Shown: positions 47,007 to 56,838 of the stretch, piece after piece
Layout of the letters: each line of letters begins with the position of its first letter
Position numbering within the stretch: position 1 is the stretch's first letter
Assembly: GCF_009663145.1 (NCBI RefSeq)
Contig: NZ_VKHR01000019.1
Location: 1-64,000 of the forward strand
Direction of reading: 5' to 3'
Length of the DNA stretch: 64,000 bases
DNA from: Shewanella sp. TC10
Lineage (GTDB): Bacteria; Pseudomonadota; Gammaproteobacteria; Enterobacterales; Shewanellaceae
Translations under genes and position numbers: made by a program
Notes under the pieces: model-generated
Seen by the model: the letters and a program-made list of their open reading frames with translations, nothing else
Told to the model about the DNA's origin: nothing
Databases searched by the model: none

Positions 47007-47441
47007 TTGTCAGAGCAACAAGCACCATCTCGTTCAATTCTGTGCCATATGAATATCGTTCTCGAAGACGGCTCAACTGCAGACAGCACTAAGTCGTCAG
47101 GCAAACCTGCAAGGTTTAATGTCGGTGATGGTAGTTTAAGCCCAGCTTTTGAAGCTGAAATCATCGCTTTACAACTTGGCGATAAGCACAATTTTACGCT
47201 TGAGCCAATAGATGCATTTGGTGAATCAAATCCTGATGCTATACACCATATGGATAGAAGTCGCTTCCCTGCAGATATGGAACTTGAACCAGGTGTGATA
47301 GTTAGTTTTGGCGGACCTGGCGGTAGTGAAATTCCAGGTATGGTCAGAGAAATTGCCGGTGACTCTATAACTGTTGACTTAAATCATCCATTAGCAGGCC
47401 AAAAAGTCACTTTTGAACTTGATGTGGTAGAGGTACTTTAA
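47007..47441 (+). CDS. fkpB: FKBP-type peptidyl-prolyl isomerase FkpB
   Basis: SlpA-type FKBP (144 aa), a small SlyD relative without the metal-binding tail. [50 protein letters not shown] and [20 protein letters not shown] are visible. Translation starts at TTG, with GGGAG 7 bp upstream. It is placed between lspA and ispH as in E. coli, with one base between its stop and the ispH ATG. Confidence 0.95.
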   Translation: MSEQQAPSRSILCHMNIVLEDGSTADSTKSSGKPARFNVGDGSLSPAFEAEIIALQLGDKHNFTLEPIDAFGESNPDAIHHMDRSRFPADMELEPGVIVSFGGPGGSEIPGMVREIAGDSITVDLNHPLAGQKVTFELDVVEVL

Positions 47442-47442
47442 G

Positions 47443-48402
47443 ATGTTTAAAGTTGACCCAACGTCTCCTGAGCTGAATATCTTACTTGCCAACCCAAGAG
47501 GTTTTTGTGCAGGTGTTGATCGCGCAATAAGCATTGTTGAGCGAGCTTTAGAATTATTTGAGCCCCCAATTTATGTTCGACATGAAGTTGTTCATAATCG
47601 TTACGTGGTTGAAAACCTCAAAGAGCGCGGTGCAATATTTGTCGATGAACTTGATGAAGTACCTGATAACTGTATTGTTATTTTCAGTGCTCACGGTGTT
47701 TCTCAAGCTGTTCGCAAAGAAGCAAAGACTCGCGGTTTAAAAGTGTTTGATGCCACTTGTCCTTTAGTCACTAAGGTTCATCTTCAAGTGACTCGAGCAA
47801 GTCGTAAAGGTATTGAATGTATTCTTATTGGTCATGAAGGGCATCCTGAAGTAGAAGGAACCATGGGGCAATATGATAATGCTGATGGTGGGGTTTATCT
47901 TGTTGAGTCACCAGAAAGCGTTGAAGCCTTAACGGTCAATAATCCTGATAACTTGTGCTTTGTTACTCAAACAACACTATCAGTTGATGACACATTAGAT
48001 ATTATAGAAGCATTAAAAGCTAAGTTCCCGTCAATTGAAGGGCCGCGTAAAGATGATATTTGTTACGCGACACAAAACCGCCAAGATGCAGTAAGAACTA
48101 TGTCATCGGACGCAGACTTGTTTATTGTTGTCGGCTCTAAAAATAGCTCTAACTCGAATCGACTGCGAGAGTTAGCAGAAAAAACTGGAACAAAAGCATA
48201 CCTAGTTGACACAGCAGCTGATGTTGATGAAGCTTGGTTTAGTGGTGTCGCCAAAGTTGCAGTAACTGCTGGAGCATCTGCACCAGAAGTACTCGTGCAA
48301 CAGGTGGTCGATGCTATTGCTAAATTCGAGCCTTCAGTGATAACTGAAGTTGAAGGGCGTAAAGAAGATACCGTGTTCGCCGTGCCGGCTGAGTTAAGGT
48401 AA
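47443..48402 (+). CDS. ispH: 4-hydroxy-3-methylbut-2-enyl diphosphate reductase
   Basis: Iron-sulfur enzyme (319 aa) making IPP and DMAPP in the last step of the MEP isoprenoid pathway. [15 protein letters not shown] supplies the first cluster Cys, [11 protein letters not shown] the second and [12 protein letters not shown] the third. [11 protein letters not shown] and [11 protein letters not shown] bind substrate. Last gene of the murJ-to-ispH run, with a terminator after. Confidence 0.97.
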   Translation: MFKVDPTSPELNILLANPRGFCAGVDRAISIVERALELFEPPIYVRHEVVHNRYVVENLKERGAIFVDELDEVPDNCIVIFSAHGVSQAVRKEAKTRGLKVFDATCPLVTKVHLQVTRASRKGIECILIGHEGHPEVEGTMGQYDNADGGVYLVESPESVEALTVNNPDNLCFVTQTTLSVDDTLDIIEALKAKFPSIEGPRKDDICYATQNRQDAVRTMSSDADLFIVVGSKNSSNSNRLRELAEKTGTKAYLVDTAADVDEAWFSGVAKVAVTAGASAPEVLVQQVVDAIAKFEPSVITEVEGRKEDTVFAVPAELR

Positions 48403-48439
48403 TCCTGCAACTTTTTATCTAAATTTCATATCGTTACTA

Positions 48440-48472
48440 AAGCCGTAAACCCTCTGGGTTTGCGGTTTTTTT
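48440..48472 (+). terminator. Terminator after ispH
   Basis: AGCCGTAAACCC and GGGTTTGCGGT arms with a three-base loop, followed by seven T. Confidence 0.85.
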
Positions 48473-48688
48473 ATGTCTGCAACTAATGGGCTATTTATTG
48501 AACTATACTTTAAAGATTATCAAATTTAATCTTCATCTAATATTTAGTATACAATGGTTAACTATCTGATTACATCTTGCTCGACTATTTCGAGTGATTA
48601 TAGTATTTTGTATCTAAGTTTAGGATTTAAAACAAATATTTTTAAATATCGTGTCATAAAAGTGACAGTTAATGGAGGTTTGACACTT

Positions 48689-49240
48689 ATGTCAGCAAAA
48701 AGGAATGGATTTTCCTTGATTGAAGTTTTGGTTTCTTTAGTCATTTTGACTGTTGGGTTAATTGGCATTTTTAACCTGCATATCGTTTCTAAGCGCGGTA
48801 GCTTTGAATCATTTCAGCAAACTCAAGCTTCTTACTACGCCAACGATATTATAAACCGCATGCGATTAAATCCATCGGTGTTAGATTCATATGGCTCAGC
48901 CACAGGTATTACCTACACCGGCGCTTCTTTAACTGCGCCCTCCAAAGCATGCTCGGGTGCAGCAATTTGCACACCAGCTGAGTTACAGCTTTGGGACGTT
49001 TATGAATGGCAATCAGCTTTTATTGGTGAAGCTGAAAATGATGGTGGGAACAATGTTGGTGGTTTACCAGCTCCAAACGGATGTATTTATGTTGAGCCAA
49101 GTAAAGTCGTTGTAGTAATGAGTTGGACTGGGATACGCAAATCTTCAGGAACTGAAACAGGTTATTCTGATTATGTCATCAACTGTGGCGATAAAAATAA
49201 TAAAAAACGAATTTTCGAAATCGAAACAGCAATTCTTTAG
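48689..49240 (+). CDS. pilV: Type IV pilus minor pilin PilV
   Basis: Prepilin-type minor pilin (183 aa). The class III signal is SAKRNGFSLIEVLVSLVILTVGLIG, with cleavage after Gly and Glu at mature position 5. Cysteines at the C-terminal half can form a disulfide. The start at 48689 has GGAGG 10 bp upstream; the frame extends 45 codons further without prepilin features. First gene of a pilV-pilW-pilX-pilY1-pilE cluster that primes pilus assembly and carries the PilY1 adhesin. Confidence 0.88.
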   Translation: MSAKRNGFSLIEVLVSLVILTVGLIGIFNLHIVSKRGSFESFQQTQASYYANDIINRMRLNPSVLDSYGSATGITYTGASLTAPSKACSGAAICTPAELQLWDVYEWQSAFIGEAENDGGNNVGGLPAPNGCIYVEPSKVVVVMSWTGIRKSSGTETGYSDYVINCGDKNNKKRIFEIETAIL

Positions 49241-49248
49241 GTTTTTTA

Positions 49249-50220
49249 ATGAACACTTTATATAAACAACAAGGTATGTCTCTGGTAGAACTAATGATCG
49301 CTATGCTCATTAGCTTGTTTATTTCTGCTGGTTTATTCTCAATGTTCAGTATGTCTTCAAGTAATGTCACTACAACCAGTCAATTCACTCAATTACAAGA
49401 AAATGGGCGTATTGCACTTGCGATAATGGAGCGTGACATCAGTCAATTAGGTTTTTTTGGTGATATTACTGGAACAGATTTATTACTAGGCACCAATACA
49501 TCCGTTTCGGCAACTGCGGCAACCAGTGATTGTGTTGGTGATGGGTTCAATAATGCAACTTTTCCAATTAATGTACCTGCACATTTTAGACGTTTATGGG
49601 GATATGAACAGGGCAGCAGTTTGATTACATTAAACTGCGATTCTGCAATTTCTCCGAATAGTGGCACTGATGTTATTCAAATTAAAAGGCTTGTAGGGCC
49701 AGAAGCTACAGTTCAAGATTCAAATCGCTATTATGCCTCTGTAACATCTAATGAACTCGAATTTTTTAATGGCAGTAGTGCGGCTCCATCGACGTTGAAT
49801 AGTCGAGTATGGGAGTACCAGCACCATGTTTATTTTATTAAAGACGATAGCGGTATTCCTGTTCTAAGTAGAAAAACATTGAATATTTCTAATGGAATGA
49901 ATAATGAAGATCAACTTGTTGAAGGTATTGAAAATATGAGGTTTTTATACGGATTCGATGATGATGGTGACTCTACCCCTGACTCTTTTATGCCTGCTGG
50001 TCAAGTTTCTACCATGATGTGGGACAATCAAGGATTTCAACGTTTAGTGGCTATTAAAATCTATGTACTTGTACGCTCTATTCAAGAAGATGACAGTTAT
50101 GAAAATGAAATAGTTTATCAACTTGGTGATAAAACGATTGCAGCAACAAACGATAAATATAGAAGAAAAGTGATGTCAACGACTGTAGTACTTGACAACC
50201 CTGTACTGATTAGAAATTAG
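49249..50220 (+). CDS. pilW: Type IV pilus assembly protein PilW
   Basis: Minor pilin (323 aa), the largest of the set. The leader YKQQGMSLVELMIAMLISLFISAGLF contains the prepilin cleavage site. ARIALAIMERDISQLGFFG-type sequence (here GRIALAIMERDISQLGFFG) and VEGIENMRFLYGFDDDGDSTPD are typical of PilW. It is 8 bp after pilV with a weak ribosome binding site, suggesting translational coupling. Confidence 0.9.
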   Translation: MNTLYKQQGMSLVELMIAMLISLFISAGLFSMFSMSSSNVTTTSQFTQLQENGRIALAIMERDISQLGFFGDITGTDLLLGTNTSVSATAATSDCVGDGFNNATFPINVPAHFRRLWGYEQGSSLITLNCDSAISPNSGTDVIQIKRLVGPEATVQDSNRYYASVTSNELEFFNGSSAAPSTLNSRVWEYQHHVYFIKDDSGIPVLSRKTLNISNGMNNEDQLVEGIENMRFLYGFDDDGDSTPDSFMPAGQVSTMMWDNQGFQRLVAIKIYVLVRSIQEDDSYENEIVYQLGDKTIAATNDKYRRKVMSTTVVLDNPVLIRN

Positions 50221-50235
50221 AAATTAGGTATTTCA

Positions 50236-50685
50236 ATGATTAATCCAATTAAGAAACAACATGGAATGGTGTTATTTTTTTCCTTGATTGTTCTCATTGT
50301 CATGACGATTATTGGTGTCGCACTTGCTGTTAATTCAAGCCAATCTTTAAGAATGGCCGGTGCTGGTGGAGATAGAATATCCGCACTTTCAAAAGCTCAA
50401 GGCGGACTTAATTTAGTTGTTAATGATAATGTTACCCATAGTTTTAGTACAAGAACAGCAGATGGAGTTGCCGCAGAAATGGATGGAACACAAAATATTA
50501 AATTGATGCCTGCAGATAATCCAGGGATTGATGTGAATTGCCAGCGAACGGAAAAAGCCAACGCTGCAAATTTGATTAGCTGCAGACGTTTAGAAGTTTC
50601 GAGTTCTGCTACATTTGGTAGAGCTGGTGTCGGTCAACTAACCGTTACAACTGGCATTGAGCAAGAAGTGCTCACCGGGAGTTAA
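50236..50685 (+). CDS. pilX: Type IV pilus assembly protein PilX
   Basis: 149 aa. KKQHGMVLFFSLIVLIVMTIIGVALAVNS is the PilX-type N-terminus, with Val/Leu in place of the usual Glu5. SQSLRMAGAGGDRISALSKAQGGLNL matches the PilX family helix. It sits between pilW and pilY1. Confidence 0.88.
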   Translation: MINPIKKQHGMVLFFSLIVLIVMTIIGVALAVNSSQSLRMAGAGGDRISALSKAQGGLNLVVNDNVTHSFSTRTADGVAAEMDGTQNIKLMPADNPGIDVNCQRTEKANAANLISCRRLEVSSSATFGRAGVGQLTVTTGIEQEVLTGS

Positions 50686-50687
50686 AC

Positions 50688-53600
50688 ATGATTACTAAAA
50701 TAACGACAATTGCATTAGCTTTTATTGGATTAGGTTTAATTGCTAATAGTTTCGCCGATGACACAGAATTATATGTACTAGAGTCTTCTGCTCGAAGTAA
50801 TGATAATCCACAGGTTTTATTGATTCTTGATACATCTGGCAGTATGGGAGATAACTCATTTACTGCTCCAAGATTCCACGACCAAACAACGATAGGCAAT
50901 AGCACAAAACTATACTTTTCTAATGATGGTGCAGTGGTGCCTGAGGCAAGCAGTAATCAATACTTTTTAAGTAGTCTGAATGGTTGCGCCAGTTCTAAAG
51001 CATTTTTAAATGAGTATGGCCTTTATACTGGTTATTTTAGGGAGTATCAAGAATCTACTTGGTCAAAATTCCCTCTGACCGACGGAAGTAGTATTTCTAC
51101 AGTGGATTGTTATGAAGATATTTATGAGCAAGATACTTCAAACGCAGGTGGAGTATCTGGTTATCCTGTAGATGGTCTAGCATCACCCTATGATTCTGAC
51201 ATAGAAAAAGCTAAGTTAACAGAGTTTGGATTAGGAGATCCTATTCACATTTATACTCAAGAATATGTGACTTGGTTTCATAATGCTAGCAAACCAAATG
51301 GCAAGTCAAATGGCGATTCATACACACGTATGGATGTTGCCAAAAGAATTTTGGAGGAGTTGATTGTTTCGACTCCTGGGATTGATTTTGGTCTAGCTAT
51401 TTTTAATAAGAACAACAATACATCCAGAGATGGTGGTCGAATCATTTCTGGAATGAAAGAAGCTTCGATTGATAACAAAAACAGTATAATTACTTCAATT
51501 AAAGATTCTGACTCCATTAACGGTAACTACACACCACTGTGTGAAACATTATTTGAAGCATATAGTTACCTTTATGGCAAACCCGTTAAGTTTGGTCATA
51601 AAACTGATGGTTCTACTTCTAACCCTAGCTATGATGATAATATTGAGTCTGAAGATGGGACCGATTATATTTCTCCCTTTGAAGGCAAAGACTGTCAATC
51701 GAATGCATCAATTATATACGTGACTGATGGTATTCCAAACAATGATGTTAGTGCTGATACTGCTATCGGCCAATTGCCTGGAGTCGATTTAACACTAGGT
51801 GTCGATGTAGTATGGAGTGGGGATACTACAACTAACTTATTGGCTCCTTTAGCAAATTGGATGTATAAAAATGATGTAAACCCTAATGCGCCATTAGATC
51901 AAACCGTTTCTACTTATACCATTGGGTTCAGTTCTGGCGCTGATGCTGCAGAAACTTTATTGAGGAAAACCGCTGAAAATGCAGGTGGTGAGTATTACAA
52001 GGCTAATTCAGCAGAAGCATTAAAAGCATCACTTTTACAAGCTGTAACAGCCATTCAAGGAACTGACTCCAGCTTTACTTCGCCTTCAGTTGTATTAGAT
52101 AAGACACAAACTGGTGATGCTGCTTACTTCGCGATGTTTTTACCTGATAAAGGACCTCGTTGGTCTGGTAATTTGAAAAAGTTTAAAGTAACTGCAGATG
52201 GTAATGTTGTAGATAAAGATGGTAATGATGCCTTTGATAGCAATGGTGCAATAGCTGAAGAGGCATGTTCATTTTGGACATCTACTGCCGAATGTAATTC
52301 TACCAGTTATAAGGGCTATCATGTTTCGGATGGTGGCGTTGCAGCTGTTATGAGAAGTGCTTACAGCTCATCTATAAATTCACGTAACGTTTTACTTAAT
52401 AATGGTTCAAGTGGAGATTTGATTAGTTTTACCCCTTCAAATGCCAAACTTAACGGTTTTTTGTCTACAGATGCCAAATTAGCTTCATATATGGGAGTAG
52501 ATGAAAGTGATATCAGTGATAGCTTTGATTGGGCTAAAGGCATCAATGTTGATAATGAAGACAATGATGATAATAGTTCGACTGCACCGTTATATTTACG
52601 TCAAGATATAATGGGTGACCCACTGCACTCAAGACCATTGGTTATTAATTATGGCAATGAGTCCTCCCCTGATAATCGAATCATCATGGGCACCAATCAT
52701 GGTTTTCTGCACATGTTCAAAGATGAAGTATCTGGTGAAACAAGTAGTGTTTCAGAGTCTTGGGCATTTATGCCGGTTGAATTGTTAAAAAACATTAAAG
52801 GATTAAGAGATAACCCTCAAACCGGGGTTCACTCCATTTATGGCATGGATGGCTCGCCTGTTGCTTATATTGAAAGAGATTCAAGCGATAAAGTATCAAA
52901 AGCTTGGTTATACGTGGGTATGAGGCGTGGTGGCACATCTTATTATGCGCTGGATATTACTGACCCTGATGCGCCTTCTCTGAAATGGATTTCGCAAACC
53001 AGTGATTTTTCAATACAAGGAGAGTCATGGTCTGAGCCTGTCATCACAAAAGTACCTGATTGGCCAGCAGGGGCAACGACATCTGCAGATGCTAATCCAG
53101 TATTAATTATAGGTGCAGGTTATAACCCAACAACAAAAGATGGTTCTAGTGTCGGTAGTTCTGATACAACGGGGGTAGGTGTCTATATCATTGATGCTGA
53201 TAAAGGCACTAAAGTTCATAGCTTTGGTTTAGCTGGTAGCGATACATCTATGCCTGGGCTTTCGGATAGCATACCAAATAAGGTCGCTATATTAGATTCG
53301 AATAATGATCAACTCACAGATCGCATTTATGCAACTGATACAGGTGCAAATGTTTGGCGGTTGGATTTACCCGGTCTATCGACAGACTCCTCAAAGCCTT
53401 GGAGTGCTTTCAAGTTTGCAAGTCTCGGTGGCGGAACAACAACAACTGATATTCGCTTTTTCTCTGAACCTGTCGTTGCACAAACTACATTCAGTAATGT
53501 TGCTGAGCACACCCATACAGAAGGTGGTACAACAACAACGACAATGACATATCAGAGCATACCTTACGATGCTGTTGTAATTGGAAGTGGCCATAGACCA

Positions 53601-54203
53601 CATCCATTAGATAAACAAAGAGCTGATAAGTTTTTTACTCTTCAAGATAGAAATATCGTTACTAAATCATATAGTTCAGCTGCGGGTAATACGACACCGG
53701 ATGCTCTTGATATAACTGATTTGTATAATGTCACATCTGAATCACCGGCATCAGATACTGAGTTAATTACTTTTGGTACTAAACGTGGTTGGTATTACAA
53801 TTTTAGTGATGAAGGGGAGAAGTCACTGTCAGCAGCGACCATAGTATCAGGGAGAGTATTTTTTACTTCTTATGTGCCTGAAACTGGTGCTAGTGAGAAT
53901 GCTTGTTTAGTGCCAGGGCAGGGGAGGCTTTATGGATTTGACCTCCACAAAGGTGCGAGAACTTACAGCTATTCTGAAGACTACTTTGTAATGGGTGAGC
54001 AGGTTCCTGATACACCGACGCTTGTTGTTCCACACAATGGTGACTCAGATAGTTACATGTACTTAATAGGCATTGGTGATGCAGCAAATGATATGATTAA
54101 AAATGATGTACTTGGTGATGACGGCTGCGCTGAAGGTGATGATAAGTGTATTGGTGGTGGCTTAGGTGTTAACAGAATTTACTATCATCAAAATGAAAAC
54201 TAA
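50688..54203 (+). CDS. pilY1: Type IV pilus tip adhesin PilY1
   Basis: Large exported protein (1171 aa) with a signal peptide ending NSFADD. The N-terminal von Willebrand A-like domain (about 40-470) has the MIDAS motif DTSGS at 48-52. The C-terminal PilC/PilY1 beta-propeller (about 590-1130) includes IIMGTNHGFLHMF, VYVGMRRGGTSYYALDI-type strands and a calcium-binding loop DSNNDQLTDRIYATD from residue 870. It promotes pilus extension and surface sensing and sits at the pilus tip in relatives. GGGAG precedes the ATG. Between pilX and pilE. Confidence 0.92.
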   Translation: MITKITTIALAFIGLGLIANSFADDTELYVLESSARSNDNPQVLLILDTSGSMGDNSFTAPRFHDQTTIGNSTKLYFSNDGAVVPEASSNQYFLSSLNGCASSKAFLNEYGLYTGYFREYQESTWSKFPLTDGSSISTVDCYEDIYEQDTSNAGGVSGYPVDGLASPYDSDIEKAKLTEFGLGDPIHIYTQEYVTWFHNASKPNGKSNGDSYTRMDVAKRILEELIVSTPGIDFGLAIFNKNNNTSRDGGRIISGMKEASIDNKNSIITSIKDSDSINGNYTPLCETLFEAYSYLYGKPVKFGHKTDGSTSNPSYDDNIESEDGTDYISPFEGKDCQSNASIIYVTDGIPNNDVSADTAIGQLPGVDLTLGVDVVWSGDTTTNLLAPLANWMYKNDVNPNAPLDQTVSTYTIGFSSGADAAETLLRKTAENAGGEYYKANSAEALKASLLQAVTAIQGTDSSFTSPSVVLDKTQTGDAAYFAMFLPDKGPRWSGNLKKFKVTADGNVVDKDGNDAFDSNGAIAEEACSFWTSTAECNSTSYKGYHVSDGGVAAVMRSAYSSSINSRNVLLNNGSSGDLISFTPSNAKLNGFLSTDAKLASYMGVDESDISDSFDWAKGINVDNEDNDDNSSTAPLYLRQDIMGDPLHSRPLVINYGNESSPDNRIIMGTNHGFLHMFKDEVSGETSSVSESWAFMPVELLKNIKGLRDNPQTGVHSIYGMDGSPVAYIERDSSDKVSKAWLYVGMRRGGTSYYALDITDPDAPSLKWISQTSDFSIQGESWSEPVITKVPDWPAGATTSADANPVLIIGAGYNPTTKDGSSVGSSDTTGVGVYIIDADKGTKVHSFGLAGSDTSMPGLSDSIPNKVAILDSNNDQLTDRIYATDTGANVWRLDLPGLSTDSSKPWSAFKFASLGGGTTTTDIRFFSEPVVAQTTFSNVAEHTHTEGGTTTTTMTYQSIPYDAVVIGSGHRPHPLDKQRADKFFTLQDRNIVTKSYSSAAGNTTPDALDITDLYNVTSESPASDTELITFGTKRGWYYNFSDEGEKSLSAATIVSGRVFFTSYVPETGASENACLVPGQGRLYGFDLHKGARTYSYSEDYFVMGEQVPDTPTLVVPHNGDSDSYMYLIGIGDAANDMIKNDVLGDDGCAEGDDKCIGGGLGVNRIYYHQNEN

Positions 54204-54215
54204 AACGAGATATAA

Positions 54216-54626
54216 ATGAATAGTATCAATAGAAACAATGGATTTACACTAATTGAATTGATGATAACCATCACTGTGGTTGGAATACTAGCAGCTATTG
54301 CCTATCCAAGTTATACACAATTTGCTGCAAAAGGCGCTCGCGCCGATGCACTTTCCGGCTTAATGAATTTGGCGAATAGACAAGAGCAATTTTATTTAGA
54401 TCACAAGACATTTACTAAGAATATGAAACAACTAGGAATGGATGATGATCCATATATTGTCGATAATGGTTTTTATGAGGTTGATGCTTTTTCAATTGGT
54501 GACGGTAGTAAATATACATTAAAGGCGACAGCGATAGGCACTCAAGCTACACGTGATACTGCTTGCCCTGTTATCCAAATAACTTCAGACGGTGTTAAGA
54601 CTCCTACGGAGTGCTGGGGGAATTAA
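54216..54626 (+). CDS. pilE: Type IV pilin PilE (minor)
   Basis: Pilin-like protein (136 aa). Prepilin leader RNNGFTLIELMITITVVGILAAIAYPSYTQF, with SGLMNLANRQEQFYLDHKTFT following. Two Cys (TACPVIQ, TECWGN) form the C-terminal D-loop. Last gene of the minor pilin cluster, followed by a perfect palindromic terminator. Confidence 0.9.
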   Translation: MNSINRNNGFTLIELMITITVVGILAAIAYPSYTQFAAKGARADALSGLMNLANRQEQFYLDHKTFTKNMKQLGMDDDPYIVDNGFYEVDAFSIGDGSKYTLKATAIGTQATRDTACPVIQITSDGVKTPTECWGN

Positions 54627-54644
54627 GTAAATTCTTCATTAAAT

Positions 54645-54680
54645 AAAAAAGAGTTTATGGTTAACCATAAACTCTTTTTT
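54645..54680. terminator. Bidirectional terminator, 36-bp palindrome
   Basis: AAAAAAGAGTTTATGG followed by TTAACC and its complement forms a loop-less perfect palindrome between pilE (+) and the first FimT-like gene (-). Confidence 0.85.
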
Positions 54681-54753
54681 ATTATGTGTTTTTTGTGTTA
54701 CTTATGTCCTTTGATAACGATAAGTAATGTACTGTTGATTAACTCAGAAGAGT

Positions 54754-55281
54754 TTAAGTACAGTTTACATTGTCAGAAATAATCTGAACTCTGCCAGAGG
54801 CGCTTAAAGAGACTTGTTTTGAGTAGGCACTGTCGGTTGTTCCGGGACAATAGGTAATTGTTTGAGCGTTAGAGCCGCTAACTAAACCATCGGAATTAAA
54901 AGTTATCATTGCTGATGATGATGTTTTTATAAAGTCATCGCTATTAAAGCCATCGATATAGCGCAATACATCAGTGTTATTATCTTTAACACCATTTTGA
55001 TCATCATCAATAAAGATGGCAATACCACCAATCCAATCTGTTGAGCAACCACTGCCATCTCCCGGGCAAACAGTCACTCTTCTGCCAAAGCTTACCGCTT
55101 GATTTCTTGCAAACACTAAGGCTGACTCGATAGAGCTTGTGGCTGAGCTGCTTCTGCTACTTTCATAAAGACTGGATAATGTAGGTACAGCAACACCTAC
55201 TAAAACTCCTGCAACTACGAGTGTGACCATTAGTTCAACTAAAGTGAATCCGTTATTAAATCCGTTTTTCATTTGATTCAT
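54754..55281 (-). CDS. GspH/FimT-family pseudopilin 1
   Basis: 175-residue prepilin-like protein. NNGFTLVELMVTLVVAGVLVGVAVPTLSSL is the leader and helix, and RNQAVSFGRRVTVCPGDGSGC with later NAQTITYCPGTT matches GspH/FimT domains with a disulfide. AGAGGA lies 8 bp before the ATG at 55281. It resembles the next gene upstream and is probably a paralogue. It is convergent with pilE and may supply the FimT/FimU component missing from the pilV-pilE cluster. Confidence 0.85.
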   Translation of the reverse strand: MNQMKNGFNNGFTLVELMVTLVVAGVLVGVAVPTLSSLYESSRSSSATSSIESALVFARNQAVSFGRRVTVCPGDGSGCSTDWIGGIAIFIDDDQNGVKDNNTDVLRYIDGFNSDDFIKTSSSAMITFNSDGLVSGSNAQTITYCPGTTDSAYSKQVSLSASGRVQIISDNVNCT

Positions 55282-55382
55282 GCATATTTTCCTCTGCAAT
55301 ACTTAATTAAGTATAAGCCAATATGACTTTGAAATCAGTGTTTTTGTAAGCCTAAAGTTCACTAGAAACACATACGAATCTA

Positions 55383-55901
55383 CTAGTTTTGTTTACATTC
55401 TATTTTATTTTTGCGTGAAAACCTTATTCGGCCAGATTGATTTACAATGACAGCTTTTGAAAAAGGGCTATTATAAATTTCTGGGCAATATCTAAAGGTT
55501 CCATTGGTACCAGATGCAAGCCCATCCGGTTGAAATCTTATGGCTTTTCGATTGTAGTAAACGATATCGTTTGGATTAAAGGCTGGGGCAATATGTAAAA
55601 TGTGGTCGCCAGTATTGATGATATTTGACTCTCCACCATCAATGAATATAGTGAAGCCTTGTTGCCAGTTGTTATTACATTGGTTATTTTCTATAGGACA
55701 AACAGTTACCCGAGCACTTAGGCTAATGGCATGATTACGGGCCAACTGGATAAGTTGTTGTATAGATCTGATATTGCTTTTACTGCGAGCATGGTTAATC
55801 AGATTATTAAGTGATGGAGCTGCCATGGTCGAAATAATTGAAGCAATGGAAACAGCGACCATAACTTCAATTAGGTTAAATCCCTTTAACTGGGTATTCA
55901 T
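55383..55901 (-). CDS. GspH/FimT-family pseudopilin 2
   Basis: 172-residue prepilin-like protein. LKGFNLIEVMVAVSIASIISTMAAPSL is the leader with the required Gly-Phe and Glu5, followed by ARNHAISLSARVTVCPIENNQC and GTFRYCPEIYNSPFS, parallel to the neighbouring FimT-like gene. AAGGA lies 8 bp before the ATG at 55901; the ATG at 55910 abuts that site. A gap of 101 bp separates it from the downstream paralogue. Confidence 0.83.
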   Translation of the reverse strand: MNTQLKGFNLIEVMVAVSIASIISTMAAPSLNNLINHARSKSNIRSIQQLIQLARNHAISLSARVTVCPIENNQCNNNWQQGFTIFIDGGESNIINTGDHILHIAPAFNPNDIVYYNRKAIRFQPDGLASGTNGTFRYCPEIYNSPFSKAVIVNQSGRIRFSRKNKIECKQN

Positions 55902-56089
55902 AAAAATCATCCTTGATTTTTAAGGTTCATTATCTGAGTAGTCGAAAAAGTATAGAAGCTTTTGCTAACTCTGCTAGTTTTAAACTGATTAATACCTACT
56001 TTATAAAATAATGAGCAAATTATTCAGGCTTAAAGTAAGATAGTTCAAGTATCCAAACTATTAATAAATAGATCTAAATTCGAGAATGA

Positions 56090-56470
<381 letters not shown>

Positions 56471-56500
56471 TTCTTACTGTTTGCTGTCATCAATAAATAA

Positions 56501-56535
56501 AAAGCCTCTTACAGATAATTGTTAAGAGGCTTTTT
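56501..56535 (+). terminator. glnB terminator
   Basis: AAAGCCTCTTA and TAAGAGGCTTT arms followed by T, 30 bp after glnB. Confidence 0.8.
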
Positions 56536-56547
56536 CGTCTTTATAAT

Positions 56548-56828
56548 TAGGGCCTGTTGATCTTTCGAGGTTGTTTTTGCAGCGAATTGTTGGTCATTTG
56601 TACAAGGCAGAGACTTTGTGGTGTAGTTATTCTACATAAAAAGTCGATAACGCAGTAAAAATGACCAATAAACGCTGCCCGAAGGGTTCGACTAAAAGCG
56701 TTTTACTCTTTGTTGAATGCATCTTTGTGAATAAAAGGTGCTTAGATAGCTAGGCATCAATTCATTCGCCTTGATTAAAACGCTTTTATTTCGAACAAAA
56801 CTTAACCAGCAAAGATCAACAGGCCCTA
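56548..56828. repeat. MITE-like palindromic repeat element, 281 bp
   Basis: Perfect 18-bp terminal inverted repeats TAGGGCCTGTTGATCTTT (56548-56565) and its complement (56811-56828), each ending in TA, consistent with a TA target duplication. Inside are two further inverted repeats. The first is GCAGCG plus TTGGTCATTT (56579-56599) with AAATGACCAA plus CGCTGC (56659-56678). The second is AAAAGCGTTTTA (56694-56705) with its complement (56776-56787), extended by GTTCGA/TCGAAC. No coding frame is supported. It sits between the glnB terminator and the LacI gene stop codon, with only 10 bp to the latter. I recall closely similar intergenic copies in Shewanella genomes, but this needs a search. Confidence 0.75.
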
Positions 56829-56838
56829 GAACATAAAA

